DNA of 8,070 nucleotides from Deltaproteobacteria bacterium (GTDB taxonomy: Bacteria; Desulfobacterota; Desulfobacteria; Desulfobacterales; C00003060). Shown here piece by piece: positions 1 through 5,370 of the stretch. Location: NCBI GenBank assembly GCA_019309245.1, contig JAFDGP010000108.1:1-8070 (forward strand), given 5' to 3'. Position 1 is the stretch's first letter, and each line of letters begins with the position of its first letter. A program made the translations under genes and the position numbers. Below the pieces are notes generated by a model that searched no databases, was not told the origin of the DNA, and worked only from the letters and a program-made list of their open reading frames with translations.

Positions 1-110
1 ACGGAATGCTTCGGAATCGGTGGACGGAATCAATCGTAATCAGTGGACGGAATGGATTGGAATGAGTGGACGGAATGGATTGGAATGAGTGGGCGGAATC
101 GCCCGGAATA
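1..110. repeat. 23-bp tandem repeat array, probable end of an IS21-like element
   Basis: Five successive units start GTGGACGGAAT or a close variant: a partial one at 1-19, then 20-42, 43-65, 66-88 and a diverged 22-bp one at 89-110. The units at 43-65 and 66-88 are identical. Each unit contains two GGAAT-type words about half a unit apart. The array stops at CGGAATACACA (104-114), giving a ...CA end. Arrays of GGAAT repeats ending in this way resemble the multiple transposase-binding repeats at the ends of IS21-family elements, whose tips are TG...CA. No transposase frame is visible, so the element body would lie left of position 1, or this is a solo remnant. The repeats are seen directly; the IS assignment is inference from memory. 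Confidence 0.7.
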
Positions 111-173
111 CACACCCGTGCAAACCCAGGGGCCTGCTCCTTGCTCCTTCGGCCGATTCAGATAGAGCTGAAC

Positions 174-188
174 GCATAAATCGTGCCA
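174..188 (-). promoter_or_regulatory. candidate sigma-54 (-24/-12) promoter, leftward
   Basis: Read on the minus strand this is TGGCACGATTTATGC, against the consensus TGGCACG-N4-TTGC. The invariant GG and GC are present with the required 10-bp separation, and there is one mismatch (A for the first T of TTGC). Transcription would start near 162 and run left, directly into the repeat array and out of the window. By a rough hand estimate, a match this good is expected about 0.1 times by chance in a window of this size. No gene on the left can be seen, so the target is unknown. Confidence 0.45.
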
Positions 189-245
189 TCATGTCTGTTG
201 AGAAAGGTTGTTCTGGTGCCCAAGGCGGTGGCAACCCCGAAAAAC

Positions 246-327
246 GGCGGGAAAAAGCCTCCCGCCCGAAGGCTGCGTGCCCCATCCACCACCTGGCAGC
301 AGCCTTCGAGGGCAGGAAGCGGGCGGG
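246..327. repeat. nested and competing inverted repeats (strong hairpin)
   Basis: GAAGGCTGC (268-276) pairs with GCAGCCTTC (299-307). After a single bulged G (277) the stem continues with TGCC (278-281) pairing with GGCA (295-298), leaving a 13-nt loop. Outside it, CCCGCCC (261-267) can pair with GGGCGGG (321-327) across a 13-nt bulge. Alternatively the same left arm pairs upstream, GGCGGGA (246-252) with TCCCGCC (260-266), so the two folds exclude each other. There is no following T-run on either strand, so this is not a simple terminator. It could be a structured RNA, a relic of the neighbouring mobile element, or chance in G+C-rich DNA. Confidence 0.5.
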
Positions 328-514
328 CGGTGACTTGGAAAATCCGAAACGACCAACCTCCATCCGCGGCAGTTTGCTTGTCTGGGTGCTAAACAGGCTT
401 TGCAAGGGGAGTACCAAGATTGGGGGCATCCTGGATTTGGATGATATATCAGTTAGTTATAATGGGCCCCGGGTGGCAAGTTATCGCGTTACGGGAAATA
501 ACGGCGATCGGTTT

Positions 515-531
515 TGTCTGAAAACCGGACA
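515..531. promoter_or_regulatory. 17-bp dyad, copy 1 (candidate activator site)
   Basis: The sequence TGTCTGAAAACCGGACA is an imperfect palindrome with arms TGTCTG and CGGACA around five bases. It matches the second dyad at 595-611 at 14 of 17 positions. Lone TGTCTG half-sites also occur at 192-197 and 379-384. Dyads of this form are typical targets of Fis-type helix-turn-helix regulators. The adjacent gene encodes one, so it is the natural candidate binder, but nothing here proves it. Confidence 0.4.
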
Positions 532-594
532 CATCTTGAGTGTTTTTCAAACAACCGGCCGATATCTTAGGACAATCGGATAGGGTCTTCCTGG

Positions 595-611
595 TGTCCG
601 AAAATTGGACA
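595..611. promoter_or_regulatory. 17-bp dyad, copy 2 (candidate activator site)
   Basis: The sequence TGTCCGAAAATTGGACA has arms TGTCCG and TGGACA around five bases, exactly 80 bp from the start of copy 1. A further inverted half-site CAGACA follows at 614-619. It lies just past the 3' end of the regulator gene, so it could serve either as an upstream activating site for the leftward sigma-54-like promoter, about 400 bp away, or as a transcript-end hairpin for the regulator. The absence of a T-run argues against the latter. Confidence 0.4.
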
Positions 612-625
612 AACAGACAACAGGC

Positions 626-1987
626 TCAAGCCTCCTCAATTCCAAATTTTCGAATTTTATTATACAACGTATCCCGTGATATCTGAAGAAGCCTTGCAGC
701 CTCGGCCTTGTTCCATTGGCTCTTTTCCAGAGCTTCCATAATATGTCGCTTTTCCATCTCCAGCATGGTCGGAAAGGCCTCGGCCGATACCTTGCCGCTG
801 GAATCCAGATCCGGACACACGGCAGTCAGGTGGCTTGGATACACGGTCTTTCCGTGGACGTGAACCAACACGCTCAACAGCACGTTCTTTAATTCCCGGA
901 TGTTGCCTGGCCAGTGGTACCGTTGAAGCAGTTTTATGGCGCTGGGCGAGATGCGCGCAGTCTTCCACTGGTATTCCTCGCAAAATTTATTCACAAAAAA
1001 TTCCGCCAGGGGCGCGATATCTTCCACGCGTTCTCTTAGCGGCGGAACCTCCAGCTTGATACAGGCCAGCCGTTGATAAAAATCTTCGCGGAAGCCTCCC
1101 CGCTTCATCATCGCGTGTAGGTCTTGGTTGGTGGCTGCCACAACACGCACCCGGATCCTTTTGATCTTTGTATCCCCTAAGCGGGTGATTTCCATATCTT
1201 CCATGAAGCGCAGTAGCTTAGGCTGCAATGCCAGGTTCATGTCCCCGATTTCGTCGAGAAAGATAGTCCCGTTTTTTGCGAGTTCAAGCTTTCCGGGTTT
1301 GTCGATGGCATTGTTGAAGGCCCCTTTCACGCACCCGAACAGCTCACTTTCAAAAAGCCCCTCTGGAATGGACGAACAATTCAACGCAATAAAATTACCT
1401 CGGGCCCGGGAATAGTTGTGCAGGGCGTGTGCGATATGTTCCTTGCCACAGCCCGGTTCTCCCAGGATCAATACCGGGACGTTGATGCCCGAAACCGCAC
1501 GCACATCCCGATAGAGGTTCACCATCGCCTCGCTTTCAATGATAACCCCCTCTTGAGCCAACTCCTGTTTTAGGGCCGCTGCTTCTCGCGAACCAACGGC
1601 GCCGGCCATGCCCCGAATAACCAATGTCTCCAGGCCTTGTTCTTTTTCAACGCCTTGTGCTTCTTGTACTCTCCGCCCCTTAATGCTTCGCGCCGCCGCA
1701 TCGTCGATGAATGTAAAACTATAGTCGGTAATCTGAAATGTTGTGCCGTGAGCCAATACCTGGCGATCAATAGGCTCGTTGTTGATAAATGTCCCGTTCT
1801 TGCTCCGATCATACAAAACAAACACCGCTCCTTCTTGTTGAACGAGTGCATGATGACGGGAGATAGCAAGGTCTTCCGGCCCATCAAAAACGATATCGTT
1901 GCTCTGTGCACGCCCAATGCTCACACCAGCGGAAAAACGAAACACCTGATAGCCCTTTAACTCTTTCGACACAACCAGATAAGGCAT
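626..1987 (-). CDS. FHA-AAA+-Fis transcriptional regulator (sigma-54 activator family) with atypical GAFNNA loop
   Basis: A 453-residue cytoplasmic regulator of the sigma-54 enhancer-binding family. Residues 1-95 form an FHA domain with the phosphothreonine-binding signatures GR (25-26), SRHH (43-46) and NGTFIN (64-69), so the input is probably a phosphorylated partner rather than a receiver domain. Residues about 148-385 are the AAA+ ATPase: Walker A GEPGCGKE (176-183), Walker B TIFLDE (241-246), sensor I around VVAATN (282-287), arginine-finger segment FREDFYQRL (299-307) and WPGN (359-362). Residues about 409-453 are a Fis-type helix-turn-helix. The loop that contacts sigma-54, normally GAFTGA, is GAFNNA (222-227), so classical sigma-54 activation is doubtful. 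The frame is open upstream for 40 more codons, but the start at 1987 is chosen because GGGAGG lies 6 bases before it and FHA homology begins there. It lies 106 bp downstream of the flavoprotein gene on the same strand, so co-transcription is possible. Confidence 0.93.
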   Translation of the reverse strand: MPYLVVSKELKGYQVFRFSAGVSIGRAQSNDIVFDGPEDLAISRHHALVQQEGAVFVLYDRSKNGTFINNEPIDRQVLAHGTTFQITDYSFTFIDDAAARSIKGRRVQEAQGVEKEQGLETLVIRGMAGAVGSREAAALKQELAQEGVIIESEAMVNLYRDVRAVSGINVPVLILGEPGCGKEHIAHALHNYSRARGNFIALNCSSIPEGLFESELFGCVKGAFNNAIDKPGKLELAKNGTIFLDEIGDMNLALQPKLLRFMEDMEITRLGDTKIKRIRVRVVAATNQDLHAMMKRGGFREDFYQRLACIKLEVPPLRERVEDIAPLAEFFVNKFCEEYQWKTARISPSAIKLLQRYHWPGNIRELKNVLLSVLVHVHGKTVYPSHLTAVCPDLDSSGKVSAEAFPTMLEMEKRHIMEALEKSQWNKAEAARLLQISRDTLYNKIRKFGIEEA

Positions 1988-2093
1988 ATGAATCCTCCCG
2001 GCACGGGCCCGAAAAAAAGCAAACCCGCCGCCCTCGGCACGCTGAGTTCCGGTCGCCCAGATGGCATCCGCGCTTGCCGTCTTTTGATGCCGC

Positions 2094-3065
2094 TCAGCAA
2101 CGCGCAATAAGCGTCAGAACACGTTTTTCGATATCATCTCTGATCCGACGTGTCTCCCCGGCATCCACATCAATCCTTTCGGCCCCAAGTTCCCAAGTCT
2201 CAACAGGAACGTCCAGGCCTTCAGCGGTTCTTTGGGCATCGGATCCCAACGAGACGATCAGATCGGGTTTTACAAACTCCATGGCATGTTTAAGGGGCTG
2301 TGGTGCTCGAAACGCCAGATCCATTCCTTTTTCCCCCAACAGTTCCTGAACCTCGGGTTTTATCTCAGCACCAGCATTCACCCCCGCGCTCTGAACCTCG
2401 ACGCGGCCGCCTCCATGATATTGGGCAAAAGCCCCGGCTATCTGGCTCCATCCAGTATTGTCTGATCCCAAAAAAATAAGCTTTTTTCTGCCTTGACGAG
2501 CCGATACCCAATGTTGGATAAACCGCCTTGCGTCCCTTTCAGCCGTAGGGTGGGATTTTATTTCGCCGGGCGCCTCCACGCGCCGGTACGTCAATTTCTC
2601 TTCAAATGCGGCCCCAACCGCATCGAAGAAATATTGCGCGGTCAGCACAATACCGTCAAACAGGTTCTCTCCTCTGGTCGCTCCCACAGAGACCAATACC
2701 CCTTGACGAGAGGAGCTTTTGGGGTCCACCAGCCCGTGCACATATCGTCTGGCCCAAAACGCCTGGCAACGGTCGATCAACGATTTCAACTGCGCCGTTG
2801 CACCGTAAAAAAATACCGGTGTGGCCATAACCACCAGATCCGCCTCTCTTAGCAAAGGATAAACCGCTTGCATGTCATCGTCGACCGGACAGAAGCCCTC
2901 TTTCTCACAGATCCCGCACGCCACACACCCGGAAATCGCCTGGCGTGCCACATCAATACGCTGCGTGCGCACACCCAGATGTTGTGCCTCTTTCAGCAAG
3001 ACAGAACACAAGAAGCTCGTATTCCCGTGCAAGCGGGGACTTCCCTGCAACCCCAGAACCAGCAT
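2094..3065 (-). CDS. iron-sulfur flavoprotein (FMN reductase family) fused to a catalytically dead LMW-phosphatase-like domain
   Basis: A 323-residue soluble protein with two modules. Residues 1 to about 185 are a flavodoxin-like NADPH-dependent FMN reductase domain: the phosphate loop GSPRLHGNT (8-16) and a compact cysteine cluster C47-x2-C50-x2-C53-x5-C59 followed by DDDM. This is the pattern of archaeal and anaerobe iron-sulfur flavoproteins, which bind FMN and a 4Fe-4S cluster and transfer electrons to oxygen species or other acceptors. Residues about 194-323 align with low-molecular-weight tyrosine phosphatases and arsenate reductases (SAGVNAG, a KPEVQELLGEKGMDL helix region). However, the signature C-x5-R-S loop reads G200-SDNTG-W206-S, so the nucleophile Cys and the Arg are lost, and the C-terminal acid loop (DP) is not recognisable. 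This half is therefore probably a binding or regulatory domain. The start at 3065 is supported by AAGGAG 6 bases upstream; an in-frame ATG 24 codons earlier has no such site. The natural electron acceptor is unknown. Confidence 0.9.
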   Translation of the reverse strand: MLVLGLQGSPRLHGNTSFLCSVLLKEAQHLGVRTQRIDVARQAISGCVACGICEKEGFCPVDDDMQAVYPLLREADLVVMATPVFFYGATAQLKSLIDRCQAFWARRYVHGLVDPKSSSRQGVLVSVGATRGENLFDGIVLTAQYFFDAVGAAFEEKLTYRRVEAPGEIKSHPTAERDARRFIQHWVSARQGRKKLIFLGSDNTGWSQIAGAFAQYHGGGRVEVQSAGVNAGAEIKPEVQELLGEKGMDLAFRAPQPLKHAMEFVKPDLIVSLGSDAQRTAEGLDVPVETWELGAERIDVDAGETRRIRDDIEKRVLTLIARC

Positions 3066-3178
3066 CACGCTCTCCTTCCATGATTTAACTGGCGGCAGTC
3101 CGGCCATACAGGCCCTGTTTCTTTCCCCGAATCCCACCCGTTCTCTAACTGCGGCATTAAACCGCCATTTTCTGTAAT

Positions 3179-3207
3179 GAAATAAAAAAGGACCATTGTT
3201 ATGTCAA
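3179..3207 (-). promoter_or_regulatory. possible sigma-70-type promoter for the flavoprotein gene
   Basis: On the minus strand a perfect TTGACA (3207-3202) is followed after 17 bp by TATTTC (3184-3179), a weak -10. It would start transcription near 3172 and leave a leader of roughly 105 bases before the start codon at 3065. It lies in the 190-bp gap after the exonuclease III stop codon, where an independent promoter would be expected. The poor -10 keeps confidence low. Confidence 0.4.
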
Positions 3208-3255
3208 CATCCAGAGCCTCGGCGAAACCGGCCGGCCCAAATCAGTCGAAAAGAC

Positions 3256-4029
3256 CTATATCTCGAACACCGCAGCGACCACAGCGTGATCTGAAGGCCT
3301 GGTCGCCACGCGGGGTTCAAGGTCCACCCACGCCTCAACACATCTTTCAGCCATCGACACAGTGGCCCAGATGTGATCTATGCGCCACCCCATTGCCCGC
3401 GAGACCGCCTGTGGAATCCGGTAATCCCAGAAGGAATATATTCTCTCCTCGGGCCGGAGCTTCCTTATGACGTCCACAAAGCCCCAGGCTTTGATCTTTT
3501 CAAGAGCACAATGCTCATCGGGGTGATAGCCCACATGTCCCAGGAGCCGCTCCGGGTCATACACATCAATGGGTTCTGGAGCCACATTAAAATCCCCCAC
3601 CCAACACAGACGACCCTCCGGGCGATAAAATCGCTTAAAATACCTACAAAGCCGCCCTAGCCAGTCAAGCTTGTAGAGAAATTTCTCCGAATCTGGCGCC
3701 TGGCCTTGCGGAACATATGTATTGACCACCCAAAGGTCACCGAGCCGAATCGCGGCTAGCCTGGCCTCCTCGGTTTCATACCCATCCAAAAACCCAAAGG
3801 AAACATCATCGGGCTCTTGCTTGCTCAACACCGCCACGCCATTATAGGCTTTTTGTCCCCGATACACACAACAATAGCCCCTTGACTCAAGAGCCTCATG
3901 AGGAAACAGTGTATCAGCCACCTTGGTCTCTTGAAGACACAGCACATCGGGCTCCTGTGTCTCCAGCCAGGACATTACAATTGGCAGCCTCGCCCGAATG
4001 CCATTGACATTAAATGTCCCGATTTTCAT
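3256..4029 (-). CDS. xthA: exodeoxyribonuclease III (AP endonuclease, Xth family)
   Basis: A 257-residue DNA repair nuclease of the exonuclease III/APE1 family. It cleaves DNA at abasic sites and removes 3' blocking groups and nucleotides in base excision repair, using a divalent metal. All family motifs are present: N7 in NVNGIRAR (7-14), metal ligand E34 in LQETK (32-36), YNGVAVLS (62-69), NTYVPQG (103-109), GDFN (145-148, with catalytic D146 and N148), D218 and H219 in RIDHIW, and the catalytic S-D-H triplet at 246-248. Length is normal for the family. The ATG at 4029 gives the canonical MKIGTFNVNG start. A GTG two codons earlier has better spacing (5 bases) to the upstream GAGG and cannot be excluded; the open frame also extends 32 codons further up but without homology. 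The gene appears intact. Confidence 0.96.
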   Translation of the reverse strand: MKIGTFNVNGIRARLPIVMSWLETQEPDVLCLQETKVADTLFPHEALESRGYCCVYRGQKAYNGVAVLSKQEPDDVSFGFLDGYETEEARLAAIRLGDLWVVNTYVPQGQAPDSEKFLYKLDWLGRLCRYFKRFYRPEGRLCWVGDFNVAPEPIDVYDPERLLGHVGYHPDEHCALEKIKAWGFVDVIRKLRPEERIYSFWDYRIPQAVSRAMGWRIDHIWATVSMAERCVEAWVDLEPRVATRPSDHAVVAAVFEI

Positions 4030-4095
4030 TGACACTGTAGCCTCGTTCAACCCACTCCCCCCGATCCCAAATCCGCCGCCAAAATCTGAAATCAA

Positions 4096-4125
4096 CTTAT
4101 AGCTCAACGGGCATCTACCATTCAA
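4096..4125 (-). promoter_or_regulatory. possible sigma-70-type promoter for xthA
   Basis: On the minus strand TTGAAT (4125-4120) and TATAAG (4101-4096) are separated by 18 bp. The -10 matches the consensus at 5 of 6 positions and the -35 at 4 of 6. Transcription would begin near 4089, about 60 bases before the start codon. The two elements are seen directly; activity is inferred. Confidence 0.4.
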
Positions 4126-4281
4126 CCTTAATAGATCCGCACGCCCGGGTTTCGATTCATACCAGGGATATGCATTGCTTATGGTCCCCGTTAAAACGCC
4201 CGATTTGATCCAGTGGGTTTGTGCTCAGAGAAAAACCTCAACAAAAAAAGAAAGATACACCCCTGTGATTTACAAAAAAAC

Positions 4282-4311
4282 TTGACTAACCTTCGGATTT
4301 CCTGATATTTT
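4282..4311 (+). promoter_or_regulatory. possible sigma-70-type promoter for the PilZ gene
   Basis: TTGACT (4282-4287) is followed by GATATT (4304-4309, 16-bp spacing) or TATTTT (4306-4311, 18-bp spacing), each matching TATAAT at 4 of 6 positions. Transcription would start around 4316-4318, leaving only a short leader that begins just before the ribosome-binding site AAAGGA (4320-4325). Confidence 0.45.
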
Positions 4312-4331
4312 ACTCTAAGAAAGGATATCTC

Positions 4332-4664
4332 GTGAACGCAGACACTACGGAAAAACGATGCGAACCTCGGCAGGAGCTGGAAAAATATCACAGCGTCGAA
4401 TTCAAGGTGAGTGAACAGGGTTCACTATACCAGTTCAAAATCTGGAATATTTCCGCTCAAGGGATGTGCCTGCTGGTCAGAAATGATTCAGAAATTCTAA
4501 ACGATATTAAAGTTGGTGATATCTTGGACATGAAATATTATACAACAAATTTTTCTCGCCCGCCGGAAAGCCTCAAAACCCAGATCAAACATATCACCAA
4601 AGAGGATCATGGCCGTTTCAAGGGCCACCACCTTCTAGGACTCTACATCATAAAACCCGACTAA
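4332..4664 (+). CDS. small PilZ-domain protein, probable c-di-GMP receptor
   Basis: A 110-residue stand-alone PilZ domain protein. The two c-di-GMP contact motifs are both present and correctly ordered: R9-x3-R13 (KRCEPR) near the N terminus and N39-x-S41-x2-G44 (NISAQG) in the first beta strands. The rest alternates short strands ending in a hydrophobic LLGLYII segment (101-107), as expected for the barrel. Such single-domain proteins bind cyclic di-GMP in the cytoplasm and act on motility, polysaccharide secretion or transcription partners; the partner is not indicated here. Translation starts at a GTG with AAAGGA 6 bases upstream. The gene stands alone on its strand and converges on the UspA-type gene, with only 23 bp between their ends and no obvious terminator hairpin. 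Confidence 0.88.
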   Translation: MNADTTEKRCEPRQELEKYHSVEFKVSEQGSLYQFKIWNISAQGMCLLVRNDSEILNDIKVGDILDMKYYTTNFSRPPESLKTQIKHITKEDHGRFKGHHLLGLYIIKPD

Positions 4665-4687
4665 TCACTCCCTTTATTATTCCAGTG

Positions 4688-5161
4688 TTAATCCACGACG
4701 ATAACGGACGCCTTCTGCGCAAGCTGAACCACCTTGTTTGAAACACTGCCAAAAAGAAACTGTTTAATCCCGGTCAATCCACGTCTTCCAATGACGATCG
4801 TGTCATATTTGCCGCGTTCCGCCTCCTTGAGAATATCTCTGGCTATTCCAGCCTTCTTTTTTCGAATCCTGACCGCGACATTTTTGGATGCAAAGCCCCC
4901 TTTTACAAGTATCTTTTTGGCTTCTTGCAAGAACCCCTCGACCGCTGCCTTTTTGGCTTGCTCAATGGTACAAAACGCCTTAATATTCTCTTTGAAAATA
5001 GGCGCCAAGGCCGGGCTGTCCAAACCACATCCGGCAGTGGGATCGGGAAGAATGCTCAGCATCGTCACTCTGGCATCTTTATTGACAGTTCCGGCTACAT
5101 ATTTAACGGCCTTTAACGAATTTTTTGAGTTATCCACGGCCAGCAGAATTCTTTTCGCCAT
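4688..5161 (-). CDS. UspA-type universal stress protein, ATP-binding type
   Basis: A 157-residue single-domain universal stress protein. It starts with the family strand KRILLAVD (3-10, conserved Asp10). It ends with the nucleotide-binding signature G125-x2-G128-x9-G138-S139 (IGRRGLTG...FGS) and the closing strand ASVIVVD. This glycine pattern is the one found in ATP-binding Usp proteins such as MJ0577, as opposed to UspA proper, which does not bind ATP. Length is standard. These cytoplasmic dimers are usually induced in stress or growth arrest; their exact action is poorly defined. The start at 5161 follows AAGGAG by 7 bases and matches the family N terminus; the frame extends 19 codons further up without homology. 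It is divergent from the ThiC-family gene and convergent with the PilZ gene, so it is a single-gene unit. Confidence 0.93.
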   Translation of the reverse strand: MAKRILLAVDNSKNSLKAVKYVAGTVNKDARVTMLSILPDPTAGCGLDSPALAPIFKENIKAFCTIEQAKKAAVEGFLQEAKKILVKGGFASKNVAVRIRKKKAGIARDILKEAERGKYDTIVIGRRGLTGIKQFLFGSVSNKVVQLAQKASVIVVD

Positions 5162-5370
5162 TTGACCTCTCCTTTCTTCACTTGAGTGACCTTTGGGTGT
5201 CTGAAACTCAGAACTCAAAAAGCGCTTACCAATTTTTTTCCTAAAATGTCAAGGACAAAGAATTCTCATGCTTGACAGAGGCGCACTTATAATTGAGTTC
5301 TGCGGCGGATTCTGTTATCTTACTATGATTCATAAAAAAAATTTTTTTCTTAATTAAATAAGAGGTTAAA
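5162..5370. promoter_or_regulatory. divergent control region between the usp gene and the ThiC-family gene
   Basis: TGTCAAG (5247-5253) and CTTGACA (5271-5277) form an inverted repeat with a 17-bp spacer. Each arm is also a perfect TTGACA -35 pointing outward, one toward each gene. The rightward one has TATAAT (5288-5293) only 10 bp away, too close for sigma-70. A better-spaced rightward pair is TTGAGT (5293-5298) with TATCTT (5316-5321, 17 bp). The leader then holds an A8-T7 tract (5334-5348) and the ribosome-binding site AGAGG (5361-5365). I find neither a TPP riboswitch (no CTGAGA or ACCTGAT-type core) nor a cobalamin riboswitch. Confidence 0.45.

Larger units (their letters stand above)
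115..625. other. long non-coding stretch with regulatory-looking structure
   Basis: No frame here looks like a real protein. Open frames exist on both strands but have low-complexity Pro/Arg/Ser-rich translations, no family resemblance and no ribosome-binding site, and one starts inside the repeat array. The region holds a leftward sigma-54 promoter match at 174-188, competing inverted repeats at 246-327 and two related dyads at 515-531 and 595-611. A rightward TATAAT at 458-463 has only a poor -35 (TTTGGA, 16-bp spacing) and leads to no gene. No rho-independent terminator with a T-run follows the regulator gene that ends at 626. A 4-bp AGGC/GCCT stem (622-633) overlaps its stop codon but is too weak to call. 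Confidence 0.6.
4030..4331. other. 302-bp divergent intergenic region between xthA and the PilZ gene
   Basis: No gene is visible. The strip carries a plausible leftward promoter for xthA (4096-4125) and a rightward one for the PilZ gene (4282-4311). A short stretch has tRNA-like words, TAGCTCAACGG (4100-4110) and GGTTTCGATTC (4148-4158), but no cloverleaf can be closed. Base composition shifts here from G+C-rich on the left to A+T-rich on the right. Confidence 0.6.

Noticed and set aside
468..490. TGGCAAG...CGC as a rightward sigma-54 promoter.
   Set aside because: The GG and GC are separated by 9 instead of 10 bp and no gene follows on that strand.
89..583. A 164-codon rightward open frame and an overlapping 129-codon leftward frame (40-429).
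   Set aside because: The rightward frame begins inside the tandem repeats. Both have Pro/Arg/Ser-rich translations without recognisable domains and no ribosome-binding site; they are by-products of G+C-rich non-coding DNA.
1988..2107. A 40-codon N-terminal extension of the FHA regulator overlapping the flavoprotein gene end.
   Set aside because: The extension has no homology and no ribosome-binding site, whereas the start at 1987 has GGGAGG at good spacing and coincides with the FHA domain start.
3088..3105. Leftward TGGCCGG...CCGC upstream of the flavoprotein gene as a sigma-54 promoter.
   Set aside because: GG/GC spacing is correct, but the flanking consensus is poor and the local DNA is G+C-rich, so it is probably chance.
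3201..3470. An 89-codon rightward open frame.
   Set aside because: It lies mostly antisense to the intact exonuclease III gene, with Pro/Arg-rich content and no homology; it is a shadow frame.
4093..4170. tRNA-like words TAGCTCAACGG and GGTTTCGATTC on the plus strand, at roughly tRNA spacing.
   Set aside because: The D stem lacks its partner, the T stem does not pair and no acceptor stem can be closed. At most it is a decayed tRNA fragment, and chance is more likely.
5272..5293. TTGACA followed by TATAAT upstream of the ThiC-family gene.
   Set aside because: The hexamers are perfect but only 10 bp apart, incompatible with sigma-70 spacing of about 17 bp.
5219..5370. A TPP or cobalamin riboswitch before the ThiC-family gene.
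   Set aside because: The conserved cores (CTGAGA, ACCTGAT for TPP; GCCACTG for cobalamin) are absent and the leader is mostly A+T runs.
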